In this document: positions 47,201 through 58,588 of the stretch, one piece after another
Position numbering within the stretch: position 1 is the first letter of the stretch
Layout of the letters: every line of letters begins with the position of its first letter
Source: Apoda limacodes
Lineage: Eukaryota > Arthropoda > Insecta > Lepidoptera > Limacodidae
Direction of reading: 5' to 3'
Assembly: GCA_946406115.1 (NCBI GenBank)
Contig: OX291561.1
Location: forward strand, 4,208,273-4,272,272
DNA length: 64,000 nt
Program-made: the position numbers and the translations under genes
Notes under the pieces: generated by a model
Seen by the model: only the letters and a program-made list of their open reading frames with translations
Told to the model about the DNA's origin: nothing
Database searches by the model: none

Positions 47201-49999
47201 ATACGTCTTCAACGGGGTGATTCATGGTGAAGAATAGAACAAATCCTGACCCACTAACGTCACCTCATAGTCTGTTAATAAAGTTTGGTCAAGGTTGAAG
47301 TTCTGTCATCTTTATCTTAAATGGCTTAGTCAAAACATAACTTAAACAATATAAAACAATAAAATAAAGATTAGATAGTCTAATTAAAAATTAGACTCGC
47401 TAGATTAATGTCGCGGCCCTGAAAAACATATGAGGTTTACGTTTATTTTTTACACAGGAACCAATTATTTAAATATGAACACAATAATACTTAGCTTTCC
47501 AAATCTATCCGTCACAGTAATGGGTGGAGTGGAGGTTTTATTTATAAACGAATTCCTTAAGGAGATCGGGTTAAAAATCCCACATTAAATTTTAGCCGCC
47601 CATTACCTAAACGGAATCTAACAGTTCAGCTTCCTTACTCGACGCCGGTGAAGGGTGGAACTGGAGCCAACCCAGATCTAGGTTTTATCAGCCCCCTCAC
47701 ACCCTTAGATTCCTGAAGCCTGCAGTTAACCTAGCATGTCTCTAACATTAAGCCCCGATCTTCCCTAATCTTATAACAAGCCAGACCCCGCTTGAAGAAC
47801 CCCTACTGTGATTGCCCCGTCCTCACCTACCTCTATCTACCAAGGGTCTGCTTGCTTTGGGGTCACCCATACCGCAACGCAGCATGACATTGGGATTCAA
47901 AACTGTTATGATAATAAATAGTGAACATAAGATAACATTAACATAATAGTCAACTTCGTGCAACAATCTCGTATAACTTTAATGAGCGTCTACTAAATCG
48001 CGTAGGGTTTCCTTTAATAGGAATTCAAGACAAGGTTCACACTAGGATCACCTACTCAACATATATATGCACAGCAAGGGCCACACAAGGATTACCCCAG
48101 CGAGCCGGTTGGGGAAGCCCCTTCACCTCCGAGTCAGATCAGTGCGAGTAGCCGCCGCCCAAGGACTCGAATAGGGTTTTATCCAGTGAGGATATCCAAA
48201 CTCATACACATACGCACTACTAGGAATACACAGGGATTATACACTTATACATATATATGCACAGCAAGGGCCACACAAGGATTACCCCAGCGAGCCGGTT
48301 GGGGAAGCCCCTTCACCTCCGAGTCAGATCAGTGCGAGTAGCCGCCGCCCAAGGACTCGAATAGGGTTTTATCCAGTGAGGATATCCAAACTCATACACA
48401 TACACGCACTACTAGGAATACACAGGGATTATACACTTATACATATATATGCACAGCAAGGGCCACACAAGGATTACCCCAGCGAGCCGGTTGGGGAAGC
48501 CCCTTCACCTCCGAGTCAGATCAGTGCGAGTAGCCGCCGCCCAAGGACTCGAATAGGGTTTTATCCGGTGAGGATATCCAAACTCATACACATACACGCA
48601 CTACTAGGAATACACAGATTTACCCTAGCCTTGACCCTAAGCTTAACCGATTTCCTATCTAATCAGATCAGAGCTTAACTACGGGGTTTTCCTCCCACAA
48701 GGTATCACAAAATTTACAACATCATGTTAAAAGACACCGATCCCGGCAGGAACCTTTTACTCCACTAAATTTCCTACAGAAATCGGCGATCTCTTTTCCT
48801 TAGAGAGTACATAGCCAACAATGACAACAAATTACCTCTGCATTTTTAATAAGTAAGGTTTTTTTCCCTCCACTTACTCCAAATTTACAACTAAAATCCC
48901 GGACTAAATCCTAACCAAAAAGTCAACCACTTTCAATTTTCCCCAACCAACCCTTCACTTTAACCAAGGTGGCATCTTACACGGTCCCTTACACAGTCCT
49001 TACGCCATCGTATAAAGGAAGTCTCTCACAAAACCCCATAGTACAAACCCATCAATAATAAGTTGACATTGCTAGCCTCAGTTCTCACAAAAGACACTTA
49101 CTGATATTTGATGTAGGCGAAACGTGCACGGCGCCGGTATTAAATTTCTTCAAATCTTTGTGCGTCCTGTCCTTCTCGCTTCCTCAGGAATCTCGAGCAC
49201 GGCCAGCCTCTCGGCACGACGACAGTGAAAAAGGGTGCCGCAACTGACGCCTATCGCTTATAACCGTTCTCCCCTCCCCCCCGATAGACGCGGCCTGAAC
49301 GCGTGGCGTGTCTAGAAATTGTGGCGCCAGTTAATTTCTTCTTTATTTTACTTCCACGTGTACCCACGTGCTCCGCATTTTAGTGGCCACTTACTTTATA
49401 GTAATAATCGAACAATCATATCGAAATCGTAAACCGATTCTACTAAACTCTTTACCCGCCGAACTAGCCTCTCCGCTTCTTTGTGGCTCGATTATACAGC
49501 TTCGATTAGTTTACACATTGAAGGCTCGTCGTAAGCGGCGCGGAGCCCACTCTACTATCCCCCTCGCACCCTACGACATTTATACCAACTAACTGAAAAT
49601 AATCGATCGATATTCTCCATATATTTTAACCTCCTGGTTATCTGCTACTTTACGAATCGGTCGTATTTAACAAGTAAATATTTTTTTTTTTGTGTTGATG
49701 ATTTTAGGATCCCACTGCGGTTTACGCCTTATGACGTAGGTACAACCATATTAATCGAACCCCGGTGAGGACATCCGGGCCACTCACTTACTTCATACTT
49801 CATTGATCTCACTTCTATCCATTTATTAGGAGTATTCGATCGGTATGAATTACGAAGGTGATTAATCAAATTTATATTTATTATTGATAAATTTCATCTT
49901 TAATCTACCTGCTCTCTTAAAACTTAGATTAGCATGTCAACACCGTGTGGTGGGGTCCAGATTACTACAATTCTTTATTAACGGCTTGGGTCCACTACA
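44208..49999 (-). repeat. 5' LTR of the giant Gypsy element (5792 bp)
   Basis: Collinear copy of 27774-34128, shorter mainly because it has three tandem units instead of six. It carries a 10-bp insertion near 45680. One of the few substitutions (near 46070) changes the TAA that ends a 64-codon plus-strand frame in the other LTR, so the frame here runs to 105 codons (45877-46194). That instability argues against the frame being a gene. It should contain the element's promoter, but I could not place a start site. Confidence 0.92.
48061..48620. repeat. Tandem array, three units of 190-192 bp, in the 5' LTR
   Basis: Same unit as in the other LTR, starting at 48069, 48259 and 48451. Confidence 0.95.
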
Positions 50000-50003
50000 A
50001 GGC
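50000..50003. other. Target-site duplication AGGC (right)
   Basis: Matches AGGC at 27770-27773 on the other side of the giant element. Confidence 0.75.
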
Positions 50004-50110
50004 CCACAATAAGGATTTAAATGGTAGGTAAAATCTTTCTATTGTGGCCCCTACGTCCTCTCCGGGTTGTAAGACGTGTCTGTTATCACCTGGTGAGTGG
50101 TTCGGGTCTG
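50004..50110 (+). repeat. Dispersed unclassified repeat, right of the giant Gypsy insertion
   Basis: A ~45-bp block 50004-50048 flanked by inverted CCACAATA/TATTGTGG is followed by 'cccctacgtcctctccgggt'. The block is the reverse complement of 27603-27642 left of the giant element, while the following words are in the same orientation in both places. Confidence 0.6.
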
Positions 50111-52215
50111 CTTATTAATAAGTGCTTTATTAATGCAAACAAAAAGAATAAGGATTTGTTGATTAAATACCTTTGCAAAATAACTGTATTCAAACAAAAA
50201 GTACGTTATCCATCATTAATATACACAAAAAAAAATTAGGATTTATTGATTAGATACCTTAGTCAAAAACTTATTAAATAATACATCTTAGTCAAACTGG
50301 TTGAAAATCGTCGACGAAACTAAACTACGTTTAATACCTTGATCTTTTTAAATTATTTTATTTTATTTCTCTTGAATTACCTATTTTTTTTTTGAAAATT
50401 CCAAAATATGGAAAATAAGTAATTTAAATAAAAACATTCATTGCACACAAAAACAAAATAAAACATAAATAGTGATAATTTATGTAGCCTAGTCGTTTTC
50501 TAAAGTGCTAGACTGTAAGCTCAGAGCGTATACTACGGGCTACAGTGCATGAACACGTTTTAAAATCTCTTCTATGAGTTTGGCAGGCGATTGAACGGTA
50601 TGTTGCTTACAGTCTACGCGAAACTACAGAAGGTCAAATTAACATTAATAAAAGCAATAGAAAGTATTTGGATGTTCCAAATATCCAATTGGAACTTATG
50701 TAACAAATCTAGCTGTGCCGGCTTTTAATGTCGGCATACTGTAGTATTTTACATTACATTTTTCACACCAACGATACAAAGTGTTCAGTTAATAAATAAT
50801 GCCAAAATTGACTTCATATCATCAGATGCAAGGGAATTTATACGTCACCAAAACATGATGATCAATTTCATTATCTCTAGCTAATTCTTGTCGGTGGGGG
50901 CGCTTTCCGTGTAAGCATTGAAAAAAAAAACGAAATATCTTCAAAAATTACATCAAATGCCAAGAATGTTATCATGTCATCTAATTTATGTCTAATTTCC
51001 TAAAATTTCGAGCGGTCATGTGATTTAAAAAATTTATTTCCATTAATATAAGATAAATCCGACCATTTCTGTTATAGAAACGTAAGATTTCAATTACTCC
51101 AATGCAAATTTTAAATTATTCTGCTTTGCCACTTTTTTTTTATCCTATAAAACAGTTCTAAAGTCACAAAAGTTTTGTTTTTTACTAATTGCCTTTTTAT
51201 TACTTACTAATTGCCCTCGGAATCCTTAGAACGTTTGAATACCGGTAACTGAAGCAACAGAGTGACTGATAAAATCTGTGAAAGTACTAACCTGAGCACT
51301 CAATTGACCGAACCTCGTTTGCTACGTGTTCTTTTTCTTGACAAGCACTTGGCAGTAATTTGAGCGACCGAGCGCTCGCTGTCGCGCCACTGTGGCCTGT
51401 CGCCAGCTTGACAAGGTTGGCGAGCTAAACTGCTGCGATACTGCTGGAACGGGTGCGGCGCTAGCGTGGCAAGCCCGCATTTGAGGGATTCGCACTTGCT
51501 TCATCGCGGTCTTTGAACACGACATTACACGGGACTCCGCAGATCTCCAGAGAATAGTCTTTTGCGAAAGCGACGCCAAAACTATTGTCACAGAATCACG
51601 GTTACTTAAAAAAAAAACATTTTATTCTAAACTAATATCAATATTTTAATTCCGTAACCGATTTAAATTTGTAGTGGGTCATAAAAGGCATTCGCGCGTA
51701 GGTTTGCTCGCCAGAACGTTCGCTCCCAATATGGCTGTAAAATCTCAATTAAATACGCCAAGGTATCTACGTACATTAAGTATCGAGGATGATAGAGGAA
51801 AGACTTAGGCCAGCTGGTGAGGCTGTCGGTATTGGTGGTCTTCACACATCATAGGATCATGTGATCTCGCTCGGAGGCAGATAGGTCAATCTCCTGAAAA
51901 GTTTCTCGAACAGCGTGTGAAAACAGGTGTAATTTTGGTAGAGGATTTCCCCTATATTCGACGTTCCTTTAGGGTATTTAAAGCGACAAGGACTAGCAAA
52001 AAGTCAATAAGTGTTTATGACAGCAGGTTGCTTGGTTCCAAGTGTATTTAAGTCAGCTTACATTGATTTTATGATTGTATAAGGATCTTAAAGTTGTAAT
52101 TCGTTGATTCTGATTCAAATGCCAATAATTTTTTCCTTTATTCCACTATCCGGCCATCTTCTCCGGCACTGACCGTATGTTGACTGGTACGACTAATTCA
52201 CAAAATATGGTTTCC
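50111..52215. other. Unassigned AT-rich DNA
   Basis: Near-repeats 'aggatttgttgattaaatacctt' type at about 50152 and 50239. A GC-richer patch at 51340-51560 with an 89-codon minus-strand frame (51322-51591) shows no recognised motif. No gene supported. Confidence 0.35.
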
Positions 52216-52610
52216 CTACAGGGGACTCCCTTCTGGGTGAGTGCAGGTTCTGATCACTCATCAAATTGAGCCTTTCCAGAAGGGACTTTACCCTCCTAAA
52301 AGAATGCACGGCCAGAATACAAATGCTGTAAAATTCAGACTTCCTAGGAGGGACTTTACCCTCCTGGAAGAGTGCAAGCTCTGATCACTCGTCAAATTGA
52401 GCCTTCCTAGGAGACTCTTTACCCTCCTAGAAGAATGCACGGCCAAAATACAAAACCTGTTAAATTCAGTCTCCCTTGCGGGAACTTAGGGTCCTGGACG
52501 GACGAGCGGCTAGAGATCACATAACTTCCTACAGTTAATAACCCCAGGAGGGACTTTACTCTCCTGGAAAAATGCAAGCCCTGGGCCATCAAACTCATCA
52601 TATATATAGA
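52216..52610. repeat. Degenerate tandem repeat, period about 131 bp
   Basis: 'tgatcactc.tcaaattgagc' occurs at 52251 and 52382. The words 'gggactttaccctcct' and 'gaatgcacggcca' recur between them and after. Small palindromes of the type 'cctaggaggg...ccctcctagg' sit inside each unit and could form short hairpins. Confidence 0.7.
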
Positions 52611-52691
52611 TTTCTATTCCGTTTTAAATCTGTAACTCCTTGCGTTCCAGAAAATTTCAAAAAAAAAATTCCCTTGATTGTCTTCTTTGTA

Positions 52692-53043
52692 TTAAGGGGC
52701 TAACATAAGTGAAAGTGGCGCCCTCACTGCATTTTTTTAATTTCCATTAAATACAAACTCATTTTCAAAAAAGTGTTCATATTAAAAGGTTTAGGTACAA
52801 GTAAGCAATTTTTAGAAAGTTTTATTTGCTACATATCATTGACGTGCAGGCTGGAAAGTTCATTTATGTTAAAAGTGACCACTTTCTAGCCTACACATGC
52901 ATAATATATAGCGCCTTAAACTATCTAAAAATAGCTTACTTGTACTTTAAACTTTTGATTTGAGCACTTTTTCAGAATTCCTTATATGATACAAATTGAA
53001 AAATGTAATGGGGGCGCCACTTTCACTTATATTAGCCGCTTAA
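52692..53043. repeat. TTAA-flanked fold-back MITE (352 bp), piggyBac-type
   Basis: TTAA at 52692-52695 and 53040-53043 flanks inverted ends: GGGGCTAACATAAGTGAAAG on the left and, read inward from the right, GCGGCTAATATAAGTGAAAG, followed by GTGGCGCCC on both sides. Pairing continues to the centre (about 52870), where 'gcaggctggaaagt' pairs with 'actttctagcctac'. No coding. TTAA duplicates suggest mobilisation by a piggyBac-type transposase. Its ends differ from those of the element at 18742, so a different helper is implied. Confidence 0.8.
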
Positions 53044-53496
53044 GGACTTATTTTACATGTTTAATATAAAAATTTCATAAAATTAACAACGTCTCGTAAA
53101 CGGATTCACTATCAAAAAAATACCAAACAAATTCGCTGTCAAACCCTAATCTTCGTAGACTATATTATTTTAATCTGCTACCAAATTGGTTAATGTACTA
53201 AAAAATATAAATAGACTATATTTATAAATATCTTGAAAGGTAGATCCTGTCATTTTAATCCTGTTAATTGTACATTTTGCCCTGAATACTAATCTTCTTT
53301 TTCAAAATATATATTTCGGAATGTTAAATGTATACGTTTGCCCTAAAAAGAACACTCGGGGATTGTAATGATTAACACGGGTTATTCATTGCAACTTTAA
53401 TATGATAACCCGTATTTTATAAGAATTTAAACAATTTTCGTTAGTGTACTTAGTTATTTCATTGTTAATCCAGTTATTGTAAATAGGATTTTATTG
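53044..53496. other. Unassigned AT-rich DNA
   Basis: No gene or repeat structure supported. Confidence 0.4.
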
Positions 53497-53810
53497 CTAG
53501 GATTCGCTATAATATTGACTCATTTGAAATATAAACTTGTAAGATGCCAATGGGACATGTGTGGTAAAGCTCAAAAAAAAAAAAGCGAAATGGTTGCGAG
53601 GCGGTACCGATACCGACAAAATCCAACGACGCAATGAAGAAAAGAAATGGTGCACACTGGTAAGTAGACGGTGAGCAGGAGCATTCGTTTGACTTAACCA
53701 CGTGTACGCGACAGTGGCGCCACGAAATTGACAGAATTGAGGCGGAAATGCATCAAAATCACAACCACGCTCTCTCACAACCCGGAGAGAACGTAGGGGC
53801 CACAATAAAC
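53497..53810 (-). repeat. Longest copy of the dispersed 'CTCTCCGGGTTGTGAGAG' repeat
   Basis: The minus strand from 53805 shares 'tctctccgggttgtgagag', 'agcgtggttgtg' and 'ccagtgtgcaccatttctttt' with 27640-27710 and the first words with 50050-50080. It has a 102-codon open frame (MWPLRSLRVVRERG at the start) without a recognised domain. It could be a LINE or LTR untranslated region; its class is unknown. Confidence 0.55.
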
Positions 53811-53888
53811 GAACGAAAACAAAAAACTGTTTAAGAAAAATTCAATATTCTTTAATTAGCTCTACCTGGCTATAATTATAATTATCTA

Positions 53889-55665
53889 CAAATCTAAACG
53901 TTTTTTCCACGGTAAATTTTCGCATAAATCACATGTGAAGTCGTCAGGATCATCACTATCTATCCCTGCACAAGCTTCATGCCCCTTTTTCAGCACACAC
54001 GACATCTAATCCATCCTTTACCGATGTTATCTTTGGAATATGTCTCCGTGCAAAATAAACACGCTGCGTCTTCTTCTTCTGTGGATGGCTCAGACTCGGG
54101 GACACACGATTACTTCCGCTTGACATTCCTTTGCCTACTCCTTTCCCTTTCTGTTTTTTTTTTTGATCATTTTTTTTCTCTTTGAGCTTTTCTATTTTTG
54201 TCTTGGTGACAATGGACTACGTTCTTCTCTTCATTACTCTTCGTTGATAGGTGGTTCTGGTAGTGATAAATCAACGGTAGGCCTCTCCGTTGGACTGCGT
54301 TCTTCTCTTACTGATTCTGCATTTATAGGTGGTTCTGGTAGTGATAAGTCAACAATAGGCCTCTCCGTTGGTGTCTCTTCATTCAATTCCATTTCGGTTG
54401 TTGCAGCAGCTATGAAATCAGCTTCGTTAAAACATCTGGGTTAAAAGGATAAATACCCGTTTTTGCAAATCCATTGATGGCATTAATTGGGATTGCAGCT
54501 TTTAAATAAGCGTCTCCAAATATCTTCGCAATCTAAAATGCAGTCACTGACCTGCCAGCATTGTTGTTCATCCAGTTTTCGAGTGATTGATTGTGGAAAA
54601 CACTCACGGGAAACATGACACTGACGTCTAAGGGTTGGAGTTCATGAGTGCAGTGTGGTGGAAGGCAGACAATGGTAACGTGGTTTTCCCTATCCTTTAA
54701 AATCACATTAAAATTGTTGGTGTGCGACAGGTGGCCATCTAAAATCAACAAAACTGGGTCATCTTCGGAAGGCTTCATGTTCCTTACGAAATGATCAAAC
54801 CACTCGGCAAAGACCCCCAGTTTCATCCATCCTGATGAATTACATGCCCATGTGGATCCTGGCGGGGCACCATTCATAAGCTCTATCTTCATGCGAATCC
54901 TACCAAAGATGAACATAGGTGGTACAAAAGTTCCAGAAGCAGACATGCAAACTACAGCTGTTGTAGTTTCTCCTCTTTCAGCGGATGTAACTCTTGCAAC
55001 CTGTTTACGTCCAGTTTTTGCAAACACCTTGGTGTTTTTAGTCGGTACCGTAGAAACACTCGTCTCATCAACATTGTAGATTCGATGGGGCGGAAAATGT
55101 TTCGCATTTTGAACGTCTTTTATCACAGAATAGAACTTATCCATAACTGGTTTATTAAAGGCAGGAGAGCTCGAGCGGTTAAGGTGGACTCTGGGGCACG
55201 AAGGGTTATACATGGATGTCGCAGACGAACTATTCTAAGCCAGTCTATACCAGCCTTTTCACCTTGGAATCAGTGTAAGATGTTTTTTTCAGCAAGTTGG
55301 TATGCCAAGGTTAACAACTGTGATCGTGTTAATCCATAAATTCTTGTCTCCATGTCTGTAATGTGATCCACCAGCTTAATTTCCTGTTCCACCTAGAACC
55401 GACAGAAAAAAATAATTTTAATTCAAATAATCCACAAAACAAGAATTTGTGACAAGTGGGTAGGTATGTTATGTATTTAGGTAGTAACCTACCTTTTTAC
55501 TGCGCCTAGAGCTACTTTATTTGTTCCTTTAACCCGTCTTTTTAATGTCACGCCGATTTATATGGCATGTCCTTTTTAACGGCATCGAGTGCTTCAATCA
55601 TCGCATCTTCCGACCAATTCCCACGGGACGTTTTTCTTTTATAATTTCGCGGAATAATCTAAAAA
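53889..55665 (-). pseudogene. pogo/jerky-type transposase with C-terminal PHD-like finger, decayed
   Basis: Read on the minus strand. A psq-type start lies at about 55530-55650 (TSRGNWSEDAMIEALDAVKK). A CENP-B-type helix-turn-helix follows (LVDHITDMETRIYGLTRSQL, LAYQLAEKN, GIDWL, 55220-55390), then FNKPVMDKFYSVIKDV. The DDE_1 core has YNVDETSVSTVP (first Asp), LLILDGHLSHTNN (second) and CTHELQPLDVSVM (third) within 54533-55213. After a TAG the frame resumes IAKIFGDAYLKAAIPINAI and GFAKTGIYPFNPDVF. Far downstream is a Cys4-His-Cys3 pattern: AACLFCTET, GWIRCRVC, then after a TGA and a shift GHEACAGIDS and FTCDLCE (53890-54080). A PHD-like end is seen in several insect pogo transposases. Two stops and several frameshifts make it inactive. 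No TIRs identified. Confidence 0.82.
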
Positions 55666-57016
55666 AATAGGTAAGTAGGTAGGTAATTTATTATTTCATA
55701 GTAATATAAACTAAACTAAAACTCTTTTACTAGGTATTTTATCCAATAGAAAATAAATACCTACTCGTAACAAGGTAGGTATGCTGAAATACGAGTAATT
55801 CAAATGCAACAAGACCATACCATCGTAGGGGATCGTCTTACCCTAAACACAACTTTTGAATCTTTCTTTGATAATATAACCTATAAAAGCATCTACCATT
55901 GTAGCGCCATGCAAAAATCAAAATTGAGCATTATAGTCAGCCACAGATACAACAATCATTACAATCGATTGTATACAATAAAAGTAATATAGTCTCAAAG
56001 TCAACCTTACCTTATATCAGAGCCACTGAATTTATATTTTTTCACACACCGCCATTACGATTTGACTGTGGCGGAGGGGCATAGGAGGCTACTATTTGCC
56101 AAAGAAAATAAGCAGATTGCGTTAATAGTTTCGCCGCAATGGCAAGGGATCGTCTCACCCCGTAGGATCGACTCGTACACCTGTCCGAAGTTTCTTGAGT
56201 TGGAGTCCATGTTTTAAGATTAGCATTTTCATTAAAGTACATTGTTTCAGGATAACCACTATTATTATTATTTTTACTCACAATAAGTTGCCGAAATGAC
56301 TTTATTTTGATTTTTGAATTTTGATTTCTAAATTTTCTATGTACTTACTGAAGGAACGCTTAGATAGGTGTTTAAATTGTCATCGATACATAGAAAAAGT
56401 GTTATTCAAAATACCAATTGCAGACTTATCTTTATGTGTTTTGTAAGCTACCCATGCTTTTTGTGTTTAAATAGTTTGATAAGTGAGAAATTGAACCAAC
56501 ATGGATACCTACTTGATTGTTTAATTAATTTATTAGAAACATATTTTTTAATTATTTTGTATATGTGATTATAAGAAATTTCCACTGTATCACTTACTGA
56601 TTTTTGTTCAAATAAATTTGAACGATCTATTGATTAAATTTCTTATTTATATGTTCATAGTCAGCTTTTCTGTACAAAAATTTATGCATAGAGCGTCGAT
56701 TTAACCCTACTTTAACACATAAGTTCAGTGAAAAAGAAACCGTTGGATGATAGCGATCTTCAATTACTAATGGTGTCACCTGGTCTTGCACATAGGCGTT
56801 AGTATTGCAGAGTAATAAACCTAAAATTCTATTAATAATTATAAAGCTTATTATATTGTTTTAGAGATAAGTATGACATCGCATTGAAAAGTGGCATTAC
56901 ACTGGTCGTCATATTTTTTACATTGGGTTCTAAAAAACTTAAAAACTTAAACTTAAAGCCCCCTTGGGGGTTCTGGGCTGAGATCCTTTTTTTTCTGCGT
57001 CCTCATGAGTGCTGAG
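55666..57016. other. Unassigned DNA; may include the BEL/Pao 3' LTR
   Basis: No gene supported. Just left of the BEL/Pao stop there is a purine/pyrimidine-rich patch (CCCCAAGGGGGC in element sense at about 56956-56967) that could be its polypurine tract. An LTR would then lie to the left. No second copy is in the window to confirm it. Confidence 0.35.
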
Positions 57017-58588
57017 TCAAACCTGAGTTCGAGGGACTGGGCTGAGCGGAGTAGGACCATCATCCCGGGGCAGATCAATTGGGAGTCTTGCCAACTTCAA
57101 TACCGGGCGCTGCAGCGTTCCATTGGCCGTGTGTAACTCCACAACACGGGTAATTCCATCTTTTCCGGGCAAAGTGCGGATGATTCTTCCCATCTTCCAC
57201 TGTAGAGGCGGCAGGTTGTCTTCCTTGATGAGGACTAATTCACCTACTTGGGGAGGAGCTGACTTGGAAAGCCATTTGGAACGTGACTGAAGGGTGTGCA
57301 GGTACGTGCGGGTCCCTTGGGACCAGAAGTGCTGAGAGAGGGAGGATGAGTTTAAAACGCTTGAGAGCCAACATTGATCTATTATCAAAGGATGGTTCAG
57401 GAAAGGCAGTAAGAAAAGGGGACGGCCAATAAGGAAGTGGCCGGCTGTGAGTGGTTCAAGGGCTGAAGGGTCAGAAGAGAGAGGGCAGAGTGATCTGGAG
57501 TTAAGGACAGCCTCAATCCTTGTTAAGAGGGTGAAAAATTCCTTATATGTGAGTCGTTGCTCACCAATGATTCTATATAAAAGATGTTTGGTAGATATTA
57601 CCGCGTTTTCATGCAAACCTCCAAACGAAAGAGCTGAAGGTGGGTTGAGCCACCATGTTAAGGGCTGATTAGCGAGTTTGTGTGCAATTTTGTCATTGTT
57701 AGATGCAAGGAAATTTTGAATGTCTATGAGCTGATTCCTAGCACCTACATAATTTGTGCCACAATCTGAGCGGATAAGAGTTGGAACACCGCGTCGCGAA
57801 AGAAATCGTTGCAATGCCGCCAGAAACGCATCCGTTGAGAGTTCGAAACTGCTTCAAAGTGCACAGCCTTTGTGGCAAGACACACAAAAATGCAAAAATA
57901 ACCCTTAAGGAGTTTTGCAATACGTAATGTGCTGGATTTGATTAAATATGGGCCGGCAAAATCGGTTGACACTTGTGCAAAGACAGGTTGTGGGCTGACT
58001 CTGTCTGCAGGTAGATCTGCCATAAACGGGGCTTTCAGTTGAGGGCGATTTGAAGCAATGCATACACTTGTACACACGGTGTCTGATAATTCGACGAGCT
58101 GATAGAATCCAGAATTGCTGGCGTAAAATGGCGTGTAATGTGTCAAAGCCTGCATGGCAGTGTATTTTGTGATAGTAGTCAATTATGAGATCCACAAGTG
58201 GGCTAGAGCTGGGTAAAATTAGAGGGTGCTGAGCTTCATCTTCATCTAAGGGCCGAGTTGGCTAAGCGACCACCTACTCTGAGCAGATCATCAATAAAAA
58301 AGGGTGAGAGGCGTTGTAGTCGCACAGTACAAGTTTTGGTGCGCAAACGGTGGATGTCTTCGGTGAAGTTGTGCTGAACAGAACGCACCCAGTGTAAGAG
58401 CGCTTCTTTGCGTTCGCTGACAGGTATAGGACACATGAGGCGAGCGGCACGTTTTATGCAGGCGGTTACACTTATCAGAGTGTCAAGTGAGCTGAATCGC
58501 GTGAGTAGCTCTGTGTCCTGATCAGGTACAGCAATGTGAGCTACCATTTTCCTGGGTTTGAGACCTGGGATCAGATGATGACCTAGAG
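57017..58588 (-). pseudogene. BEL/Pao retrotransposon integrase region, 5'-truncated and frameshifted
   Basis: The minus strand starts inside pol (HHLIPGLKPRKMVAHIAV, FSSLDTLISVTACIKRAARL). The BEL integrase follows: a zinc module with HCHAGFDTLHAILRQQFWIL and YKCMHCFK, the core VSTDFAGPYLIK (first Asp), ATKAVHFEAVS, IRSDCGTNYVGA (second Asp), PPSALSFGGLHENAV (Glu), and a DUF5641-like C-terminus (LVLIKEDNLPPLQWKMGRI, VVELHTANGTLQRPVLKLA). The three reading frames used (58242-58601, 57745-58195, 57017-57814) show at least two frameshifts and stops. Protease, RT and RNase H are missing because the hAT element and later insertions replace everything right of 58588. Confidence 0.88.

Larger units (their letters stand above)
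27774..49999 (-). mobile_element. Giant-LTR Ty3/Gypsy retrotransposon, about 22.2 kb
   Basis: Order on the minus strand: 5' LTR (44208-49999), long leader (38664-44207), gag, protease-RT-RNase H, integrase, polypurine tract (about 34129-34141, GGGGAGGA in element sense) and 3' LTR (27774-34128). Both LTRs start TGTAGT and end ACTACA on either strand, and a perfect AGGC duplication flanks the whole, so it is one insertion. LTRs of 5.8-6.4 kb are far longer than the few hundred to about 2 kb usual for insect Gypsy elements. The total size is similar to plant Ogre-type elements. The LTRs are almost identical and the ORFs lack internal stops, so insertion was recent. I could not place a convincing tRNA primer site next to the 5' LTR (TTATGTGTTGCCGTTACC in element sense). 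Confidence 0.92.

Noticed and set aside
55804..56568. Small plus- and minus-strand ORFs
   Set aside because: Short, AT-rich and motif-free; expected by chance.
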